From contig JAJYMD010000285.1 in NCBI GenBank assembly GCA_021787255.1, positions 1 through 6,589 of the forward strand: a DNA stretch of 6,589 bases, in the 5' to 3' direction. A model generated the notes under the pieces. It saw only the letters and a list, made by a program, of their open reading frames with translations, was not told the origin of the DNA and did not search any database. This stretch comes from Actinomycetes bacterium (GTDB lineage: Bacteria > Actinomycetota > Acidimicrobiia > Acidimicrobiales > RAAP-2). Below, piece after piece: positions 1 to 5,206 of this stretch (its first letter is position 1; every line of letters begins with the position of its first letter). A program made the position numbers and the translations under genes.

Positions 1-486
1 CCCTACCTGGCACTACGCCGCCACGTGGAGGTACTGCTCACCCGGACCCACGGCTACAGCTTCCCAAGCGGCCACGCCACGGTCGCCGGCGCGGTGATCG
101 TCGCCCTGCTCCTGGCGCGTAGGCCGGTGGCGTCGGCGCTCGCCACCGTGCTCGGCCTTCTCCTGTGCTTCGGGAGGGTCTACACCGGCATGCACTACCC
201 ATTCGACGTCGTCGCTGGCCTTCTCATCGGTGGCTCGGTCGTGGCGGTCACCTGGCCGGTCGCCACGCCGGTGCTGCGCATCGTGGACACCCTGCTCCTC
301 CATACGCCTCTCTCCCCCCTCGTCAGAGCCCGAGCTCGCCCGTCCGGCTCGGAGCCGAGCGCTCTGCCGGCCTTCGGCTCCGCCGGCACGAGCCATGGTG
401 AAGCGCCGCTCCTGGAGGCAGCCCAGAGCACCGGTGCCGAGGGGGAGGGCACCGACGCTCCCACGGAGCCGCCCCGAGGTGCATGA
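1..486 (+). CDS. PAP2-family membrane phosphatase, 3' part (partial at window start)
   Basis: The frame is open from base 1 to the TGA at 484-486 (161 residues visible), so the GTG at 25 is unlikely to be the true start. The family (type 2 phosphatidic acid phosphatase, including undecaprenyl-diphosphatase-like members) removes phosphate from lipid phosphates at the membrane. Visible residues 21-26 (FPSGHA) form the second phosphatase motif with its catalytic His25. Residues 58-69 (GRVYTGMHYPFD) form the third, with Arg59, nucleophile His65 and Asp69. The usual Ser before that Arg is Gly here. The first motif (K-x6-RP) must lie just upstream; Pro1 may be its last residue. Hydrophobic helices lie at about 28-57 and 70-88. 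The last 60 or so residues are rich in Ala, Pro, Ser and Glu and look disordered. The family is confident; the substrate cannot be told. Confidence 0.88.
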   Translation, partial: PYLALRRHVEVLLTRTHGYSFPSGHATVAGAVIVALLLARRPVASALATVLGLLLCFGRVYTGMHYPFDVVAGLLIGGSVVAVTWPVATPVLRIVDTLLLHTPLSPLVRARARPSGSEPSALPAFGSAGTSHGEAPLLEAAQSTGAEGEGTDAPTEPPRGA

Positions 487-492
487 CGCCGC

Positions 493-527
493 GTCCCTCG
501 GCTCGCGTCGTCGTGTGACGAGGGGAC
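493..527 (+). terminator. Weak imperfect hairpin after the PAP2 gene
   Basis: Bases 493-500 (GTCCCTCG) can pair with 519-527 (CGAGGGGAC) if one G is bulged out, leaving an 18-base loop. A smaller stem, TCGTC/GACGA at 508-512 and 517-521, competes with it. It sits 6 bases after the PAP2 stop codon, a normal position for a terminator, but no T-run follows. In GC-rich DNA a stem this imperfect can arise by chance. Confidence 0.25.
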
Positions 528-549
528 AACGGAGGCCTTCCTCCCCAGC

Positions 550-987
550 GTGGACGAACATTCACCCCCATCCAAAGAGCACCGACCATTTGACGTGGTG
601 GGGACCGCGGTCCGGGCAGCCAACGCGAACCCGGGGCGGACGATGGGCAGCTTCATCGACGAGTGCCTGGGAGCGGCCCCAAAGGAGGTCCGCGGCCGCT
701 ACCAGCTGTGGCTGCGGGTCGACCCGGCCGGCCCCAAAGAAGAGGTGGCCGAAGCGGCCGGGCGCCACGACTGCGTCTTCACCGTCACCGCCGAGAAGAC
801 CACGAGGGCGAAGGCGCCGATCGTCCGCCTGGCAGGCGATGCGGCCACGATCTGGCTGCCAGAGAGGAGCTGTGTCCGAGGTCATCTTCCGAGCACGTTG
901 CAGCTCAGCTTGCCCAGCGTCGGTGACGTCGTCCGGCTCGGCGTCGGCGTCTGGGCAGTCATCGAAGATCCCGGTCCGCAGCGCTGA
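550..987 (+). CDS. Small hypothetical protein, family not recognised
   Basis: I do not recognise this 145-residue protein. From the GTG at 550 it has no signal peptide or membrane helix. It looks soluble and mixed alpha/beta, with a strand-rich second half ending in a run of Val, Gly and Leu. The start is doubtful. Eight of the first 14 codons end in A or T, unlike the strongly G/C-ending codons that follow. The only purine-rich ribosome-site candidate (GGAGG, 531-535) is 14 bases from the GTG and sits inside a small GGAGG/CCTCC hairpin (531-544). Better starts may be GTG at 595 or 598, or ATG at 643, which has GGGG 6 bases upstream. The stop lies inside the left arm of the 981-1012 inverted repeat, a placement typical of a real gene end. 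It follows the PAP2 gene on the same strand by 63 bases and may share its transcript. Confidence 0.55.
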   Translation: MDEHSPPSKEHRPFDVVGTAVRAANANPGRTMGSFIDECLGAAPKEVRGRYQLWLRVDPAGPKEEVAEAAGRHDCVFTVTAEKTTRAKAPIVRLAGDAATIWLPERSCVRGHLPSTLQLSLPSVGDVVRLGVGVWAVIEDPGPQR

Positions 988-1012
988 GGCCGCGCCCGAC
1001 GGGCCTCAGCGC
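981..1012. terminator. Perfect inverted repeat shared by two converging genes (bidirectional terminator)
   Basis: GCGCTGAGGCC at 981-991 is the exact reverse complement of GGCCTCAGCGC at 1002-1012, giving an 11-bp stem (9 G/C pairs) with a 10-base loop. The TGA of the + strand gene (985-987) lies in the left arm, and the TGA of the - strand gene (read from TCA at 1006-1008) lies at the mirror position in the right arm. The position between two converging genes and the perfect stem point to a terminator that works in both directions. Neither side has a T-run, so it would be a U-less terminator or an RNA 3'-end stabiliser. A second small stem, GCGCA/TGCGC at 1009-1013 and 1017-1021, overlaps the right arm and could compete. 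Confidence 0.75.
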
Positions 1013-2277
1013 ACCTTGCGCCAGCGAAGCTCGACGGGACCGGCCGCGAGGTCGACACGCAGCGAGGCGGGTAGCGAGACCGAGATGCTCCGGTTGGGCA
1101 CCAGGCGAGGGCAACGCACCGCGCGGAGCACCCGGTCTGTCTGGACGAGCTCGATGACCCCTGGGCCGAGGAAACGGCGGACCCGGGTGAGCAGCCGGCC
1201 ACGCGTAGAGCGCTCCACCGTGCTGGTCAGTCGGGAGGGATGCGTCCACACGAACGGATCGGAAGCCACGAGCTCGACGCCGCGCGTGGGCCATTCGCCC
1301 TGTGTGAGGTACTGCACGATCGAGCGGGCAGCCTGCCGCCCCCCGAGCGCGCAGATATCGGCAGGCTCGGCTGCATGGACGAGGTTGCCCGCGGCGAAGA
1401 GGCCCGGGTGCCCGGTGCGGAGCCCCTGGTCGACCTGTGGATGGGGCCCGACCATGGAGACCGGCCTGGTGCGGGCCAGCTCGTAGTCCGGCACCCAGGA
1501 GCCGGTGAACACGACCGTGTCGCAGGGAACGGACCACCGGGCGTGCGTCCGGCGGTCCTCGAGCTCCACAGCACGGACACGGTCGAAACCCGAAATGGCC
1601 ACGACGTCGGTCTCGACGAGGAGCGGAATCCGGCGGCGCCCGCAGGCGAGCGCCCGCAACAGTGCGTAGGACTGGGACGCGGGCTGATCCGTGACCATGG
1701 CGGCGACGGCGACGCCATGGCCGAGGAGCGTGTGCACGGCGGAGAAGCTCACGTGCTCCGCACCCACCACGACCGCGCGCTCGCCTATGGGGAGATGGAA
1801 GAGGTCGGCCAGCTGCTGGAGCGTCCCAGTGGTGAGCACGCCAGCAGGACGATCGCCGGGGACGAGGCGCGCGCTGCGGGGGCGCTCCCGACAGCCGGTC
1901 GCGAGCAGCACGGCCTCGGCCGCCCACTGCACCACCCCAGAGGGGCTGGTGGTGACGAGGTGGCCCTCGGCGGACCAGTCCGTGGCCATCGTGGTCAGGT
2001 GGATCTCCACGCCGGCCTGCTCGGCGAGGGCCGCGTAGCGGGCGGCATAGGAAGGACCCGAAAGAACGCGGTGCAGGTCGCGCAGCCCGTAACCGGTGTG
2101 GCGTGAATGGCGGGGGATGCCTCCGAGCGAGCGCTCACGTTCGATCAGCGCCACATGCACGCCAGCGCTCCGCAACATGAGGGACGCGGCAAGGCCCGTA
2201 GGCCCGCCGCCCACGATGAGCACGTCCACCTGGCGCACGCTGCCCGTCCAGTGCGCTCGGTTCGCCGGAGTGGTCAC
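1006..2277 (-). CDS. GlpB-like FAD-dependent oxidoreductase (pyridine nucleotide-disulfide oxidoreductase fold)
   Basis: This 423-residue flavoprotein is the last gene of the operon. It resembles the second subunit of GlpA/GlpB-like dehydrogenase systems, which passes electrons from the substrate-oxidising subunit. The FAD-binding motif GGGPTG is at 23-28 with Glu46 at the end of the second strand. The sequence ATGCRERPR at 126-134, followed by PGDRPAGV (140-147), is the hallmark of this subfamily. The second FAD motif, PGLFAAGN, is at 290-297. The second Rossmann loop (172-177) reads GAEHVS instead of GxGxxG, so NAD(P) binding is doubtful. There is no CxxC redox disulfide. Residues of about 330-423 form a tail I cannot assign; it lacks the Cys cluster of DUF1667 partner proteins. 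The GTG start at 2277 overlaps the upstream stop as GTGA, with no clear ribosome site. The true substrate is unknown. Confidence 0.87.
   Translation of the reverse strand: MTTPANRAHWTGSVRQVDVLIVGGGPTGLAASLMLRSAGVHVALIERERSLGGIPRHSRHTGYGLRDLHRVLSGPSYAARYAALAEQAGVEIHLTTMATDWSAEGHLVTTSPSGVVQWAAEAVLLATGCRERPRSARLVPGDRPAGVLTTGTLQQLADLFHLPIGERAVVVGAEHVSFSAVHTLLGHGVAVAAMVTDQPASQSYALLRALACGRRRIPLLVETDVVAISGFDRVRAVELEDRRTHARWSVPCDTVVFTGSWVPDYELARTRPVSMVGPHPQVDQGLRTGHPGLFAAGNLVHAAEPADICALGGRQAARSIVQYLTQGEWPTRGVELVASDPFVWTHPSRLTSTVERSTRGRLLTRVRRFLGPGVIELVQTDRVLRAVRCPRLVPNRSISVSLPASLRVDLAAGPVELRWRKVR
2274..2277 (-). other. GTGA stop/start overlap between the two flavoprotein genes
   Basis: Read on the - strand, bases 2277-2274 are GTGA. 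GTG starts the GlpB-like gene and TGA ends the GlpA-like gene. The 20 or so bases before it hold no AGGAGG-like site, so translation of the downstream gene probably depends on ribosomes finishing the upstream one. This fixes the start of the downstream gene. Confidence 0.85.
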
Positions 2278-3734
2278 CGGCTACGAGGGATTTGCGACGC
2301 GACGAGGTCGTCCGCGCTGCGAGACGGGGTGCTCGGCACGTCGCTGCGGTCACGGAGCAACGCGCTGATCGCTGCCGCGCAGTAGAAGCCCTGGCAGCGG
2401 CCGAGCCCTGCACGGGTGCGCCGGCGAAGGCCGTCGGCGCTGCGAGCAGGAAGGATGCCGGCGAGCGCGTCGAGCACCTCGCCACGCGTGACCCGCTCGC
2501 AGAAGCACAGGATCTCGCCGTACTCAGGGCGCGAGGCGATCGCGTCGTGGTCCCGAAAGAGCCGCCGCTGGGACTCACCGATCGGCCGCATACGGACCTC
2601 GCGATGCCCCACGGCACGCCGGAGGACGACTCCTGCATCCTGGAGCAGGTCGACGACGTGGGCTGCGATGCCCATGGCAGCCGAGAGCCCCGTGGACCGG
2701 ATGCCTCCGACGCACACGTAGCGCTGCGTCGCGTCGCAGTGGATCTGGTAGTCGGCGTGCTCGGTCGCCGCCCGAAGGCCCGCGTACGTGGCGGTGACCT
2801 CCTCGTCGACGAGCTCAGGGAGGATCGTGCGCCCCTTGGCCAACAGATCGTCGAGGCCCTGCCTGGTGGTCTGGGTGCCCGTGCGGTCGTCCAGGTCCTC
2901 GGCCGTGGGTCCGAGCAGCACGTTGCCGAACACGGTGGGAGCGATGAGCACGCCCTTGCTCACCGGCGTGGGGACGGGCAGGAGGATCGACGACACCAAG
3001 GGGCGGGCCAGCTTGTCGAAGACGATGAGCTGACCTCTCCGCGGATGGATCGTGAAGCGCTCGTGGCCCATCATGCGGTCCACGAGGTCGGAGGACAGGC
3101 CTGCCGCGTTCACGACCCAACGTGCCCGAACGGAGCCTCGAGACGTGGCGAGCTCGTAGACGCCAGCGCCGGGCTCGATGGACTTCAGCGCGGTGTCGAG
3201 CTCGAGCCGCACGCCGTTGGTGACAGCCTCGGTGGCGAAGGCGAGTGGCATGGTGAAGGGGCAGACGATGCCTTCGCCCGGCACCGCGAGGCCTCCCAGG
3301 GCTCCCGGACCGAGCTTGGGTTCCGCGGCGTAGAGGTCTTCGGCACTCACGGTGTGCACGTCGTGACAGCCGTTCGCCTTCGCCTGGAGCCGGAGGGCGT
3401 CGAGACGCGCGAGCTGCTCAGGGCTCCACGCGACCAGCAACGCTCCCGGAGTCTCGAGTGGGATGCCCGCCTGTGCGGCGTAGTCGCCGAGCAACGGATA
3501 GGCCCTCCTGAGCAGCGCCGCCTCCAGCGATCCGGGCTTGGCATCGAAACCAGTGTGGCGAATCGCCGTGTTGGCCTTGGAGGTCCCGGTCCCCACGTCG
3601 TGCCCGGCCTCCAGAACCACGGTGCGCAACTCGTAGGTGCTGAGCTCCCGCGCGATCGCAGCACCGACCACGCCCGCACCGACGATCGCGACGTCGTAGG
3701 TGAAGCGCCCGTCTGCGGTGCCCACAGCGGTCAC
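2274..3734 (-). CDS. GlpA-like FAD-dependent dehydrogenase with C-terminal BFD-type [2Fe-2S] domain
   Basis: This 486-residue protein belongs to the DAO/glycerol-3-phosphate dehydrogenase family, which oxidises a substrate hydroxyl (or amine) at FAD. GAGVVG at 19-24 is the FAD dinucleotide loop and Glu42 binds the ribose. GTSKANTAIRHTGFD (50-64) matches the GlpA/GlpO signature, including the His (60) implicated in catalysis. GIRSTGLSA (344-352) is the conserved C-terminal FAD/substrate motif. Cys410, Cys412, Cys447 and Cys452 have the C-x-C...C-x4-C spacing of a BFD-like [2Fe-2S] domain, which would carry electrons onward. The frame stays open upstream to 4502, but that part lies inside the kinase gene; the GTG at 3734, overlapping the kinase stop, is the better start and puts the FAD motif at the usual distance. 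Glycerol-3-phosphate is the default substrate, but the altered kinase makes a related phosphorylated substrate possible. Confidence 0.9.
   Translation of the reverse strand: MTAVGTADGRFTYDVAIVGAGVVGAAIARELSTYELRTVVLEAGHDVGTGTSKANTAIRHTGFDAKPGSLEAALLRRAYPLLGDYAAQAGIPLETPGALLVAWSPEQLARLDALRLQAKANGCHDVHTVSAEDLYAAEPKLGPGALGGLAVPGEGIVCPFTMPLAFATEAVTNGVRLELDTALKSIEPGAGVYELATSRGSVRARWVVNAAGLSSDLVDRMMGHERFTIHPRRGQLIVFDKLARPLVSSILLPVPTPVSKGVLIAPTVFGNVLLGPTAEDLDDRTGTQTTRQGLDDLLAKGRTILPELVDEEVTATYAGLRAATEHADYQIHCDATQRYVCVGGIRSTGLSAAMGIAAHVVDLLQDAGVVLRRAVGHREVRMRPIGESQRRLFRDHDAIASRPEYGEILCFCERVTRGEVLDALAGILPARSADGLRRRTRAGLGRCQGFYCAAAISALLRDRSDVPSTPSRSADDLVASQIPRSR
3731..3734 (-). other. GTGA stop/start overlap, kinase to GlpA-like gene
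   Basis: On the - strand, bases 3734-3731 read GTGA, joining the kinase stop to the GTG start of the GlpA-like dehydrogenase. Only a GGCGG directly against the GTG precedes it, too close to act as a normal ribosome site. Translational coupling is the likely mode. The overlap decides the start of the dehydrogenase against the 256 codons of open frame upstream. Confidence 0.85.
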
Positions 3735-5206
3735 CCGCCGGGTTCTGCGGCACCGACCCCTTGGGCGAGCGCGTCCGCTGCCCGGAGCCACCGCTCCATG
3801 CGGTGCTCGGCTTCCCCGGTTGAGCACGCCGGCTCGTAGGTGGCCGTGGGGGCCCACGCCGAGACCGCATCCCGCGGGGTCGCGGCATGACCGAGGCCGA
3901 TACGGGCGAGCGCTGCCACGCCGAGGGCCGTGGCATGAGGGGTCGAGTACACGTCCACGGGCACCTGGAGCAGGTCGGCCTGGGTCTGCACGAGGGCTGC
4001 GGATCGAACCAGACCGCCGTCTGCTCGTAGGCGCTCGATCGGAAGGCCGACGTCTTGCATGCCCACGCGGGCCAAGTGGGTGACGTTGGCGGCGATCCCC
4101 TCGATCACCGCGCGCACGAGCGCCGCCCGGTCCGTGCCAAGACCGAGGCCCACCCAGCCAGCGCGGGCATGCGGGGCCCAGTAGGGCGCTGCGAGGCCGC
4201 TCAGGGCCGGCACGAAGATCTCCGGCCCGTACCTGGTCTTCGGGCTCGGTCCCTGCGGAGGACCCATGACCAGGCCGTCGAGATCGGTCACCGACCCGAG
4301 GATGCCCGTCGAGACGAGCCAGCTCACCGCGGAGCCGGCGGTGTAGACCTGTCCGTCCAGACAGTACGTCGTGACGTCGTCGATGCGCCACGCCACGCAC
4401 GTGGCGAGGCCCGACTTCGAGCGGGGCGAAGAGCTCCCGAGATTGGTCAACAGGAAGGCACCGGTGCCGTACGTGCACTTCGCCTGGCCCGGTTCGAAGC
4501 ACGCCTCAGCGAACAAGGCGGCTTGCTGGTCGACCGCCGTGCCCACCACCGGCAACTCCAAGCCGAATGCGCGCGTGCGCCCGACCATGTCGGTGTTCCC
4601 CACGATCCGGGGAAGGGTGGACATGTCGACGCCGAAGAGCGCGCAAAGCTCCTTCGACCACTCCCCTTTGTCGAGGTCGAGGAGGAGCGTCCGGGACGCG
4701 GTGGCGGCGTCGGTCACGTAGTTCCCGGTCAGCCGGTGGAGCAGCCAGGTGTCCGTGGTGGTGATCACCGCGTCCCGGGGAACCTGCGGGCGGAGCCAGG
4801 CCATCTTGGGCGCAGAGAAGTACGGGTCCAGCTCGAGCCCGCTCAGGGCCCGCACCGCGTCTCGCTCGGCCGTGAGCGCGTCCGTGACCGAGGCAGCCCG
4901 CCGATCCTGCCAGCCGATCGCAGCCGAGAGCGGCTCGCCTGTGGGGTAGCGCCACGCGAGCACCGTCTCGCCCTGGTTGGCCAGCGCCACGGCTGACAGC
5001 TCCACACCCGCCTGGGCTACCGCTGCACTGCCGGCCGAGAGGACCGAAGCCCAGAGGGTTTCGGCCCCCGTCTCGACGCCGCCTGTCCCGACTGCTCGGA
5101 GCGCGACCGGGACTTCTACTTGGGCGGCGATCGACCCATCTGCCAGCACCACCAGTGCCTTGGTCGCGGACGTCCCCTGGTCGAGCGCGAGGACCGCGGC
5201 GCTCAC
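3731..5206 (-). CDS. FGGY-family carbohydrate kinase, glycerol kinase-like
   Basis: This 491-residue protein has the length and layout of glycerol kinase, which phosphorylates a polyol with ATP in the cytoplasm. LALDQGTSATKA (6-17) is the N-terminal phosphate loop. Compared from memory with E. coli GlpK, the sugar-pocket residues Trp99 (GlpK Trp103), Tyr129 (Tyr135), Asp226 (catalytic Asp245) and Gln227 (Gln246) are kept, as is YGTGAFLL (246-253). The second ATPase half shows ADGG (395-398) and ATALG (425-429). Two differences stand out: NQRE of GlpK is NQGE here (77-80), so glycerol-binding Arg83 is Gly79, and the GGKGGT loop that binds fructose-1,6-bisphosphate is missing. The GTG start at 5206 overlaps the permease stop and places the first motif right at the N terminus; the open frame further upstream (to 5461) lies inside the permease gene. 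FGGY membership is firm, while glycerol as substrate is open. Confidence 0.9.
   Translation of the reverse strand: MSAAVLALDQGTSATKALVVLADGSIAAQVEVPVALRAVGTGGVETGAETLWASVLSAGSAAVAQAGVELSAVALANQGETVLAWRYPTGEPLSAAIGWQDRRAASVTDALTAERDAVRALSGLELDPYFSAPKMAWLRPQVPRDAVITTTDTWLLHRLTGNYVTDAATASRTLLLDLDKGEWSKELCALFGVDMSTLPRIVGNTDMVGRTRAFGLELPVVGTAVDQQAALFAEACFEPGQAKCTYGTGAFLLTNLGSSSPRSKSGLATCVAWRIDDVTTYCLDGQVYTAGSAVSWLVSTGILGSVTDLDGLVMGPPQGPSPKTRYGPEIFVPALSGLAAPYWAPHARAGWVGLGLGTDRAALVRAVIEGIAANVTHLARVGMQDVGLPIERLRADGGLVRSAALVQTQADLLQVPVDVYSTPHATALGVAALARIGLGHAATPRDAVSAWAPTATYEPACSTGEAEHRMERWLRAADALAQGVGAAEPGG
5203..5206 (-). other. GTGA stop/start overlap, permease to kinase
   Basis: On the - strand, bases 5206-5203 read GTGA, joining the permease stop to the kinase GTG start. 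The preceding bases are C-rich and show no Shine-Dalgarno match. This is the first of three identical junctions in the operon. Confidence 0.85.

Noticed and set aside
589..594. TTGACG as a possible -35 promoter box for the small gene.
   Set aside because: No matching -10 box is found 16-19 bases downstream, and single hexamers are weak evidence in GC-rich DNA.
230..1486. A 418-codon open frame on the + strand.
   Set aside because: Its translation is dominated by Arg, Ser and Pro, shows no motif, and it runs across the PAP2 gene, the small hypothetical gene, the inverted repeat and the end of the GlpB-like gene.
959..1927. A 322-codon frame on the - strand, offset from the GlpB-like gene.
   Set aside because: The translation is extremely Arg/Pro/Ala-rich and crosses the terminator into the + strand gene. 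The overlapping frame has clear flavoprotein motifs.
2292..3839. A 515-codon open frame on the + strand opposite the GlpA-like gene.
   Set aside because: It is a shadow of a GC-rich gene. The translation is rich in Arg, Glu, Gly and His with no recognisable domain, while the opposite strand carries intact FAD and Fe-S motifs.
3735..4502. An N-terminal extension of the GlpA-like protein by 256 codons.
   Set aside because: This stretch is antigenic-free, low-complexity Arg/Gly/Pro-rich translation inside the kinase gene. The GTGA overlap at 3734 gives a normal start and normal family length.
4055..4996. A 313-codon open frame on the + strand opposite the kinase.
   Set aside because: It lies fully inside a kinase with all expected motifs. 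The composition (Arg, Gly, His, Glu) is that of an antisense shadow.
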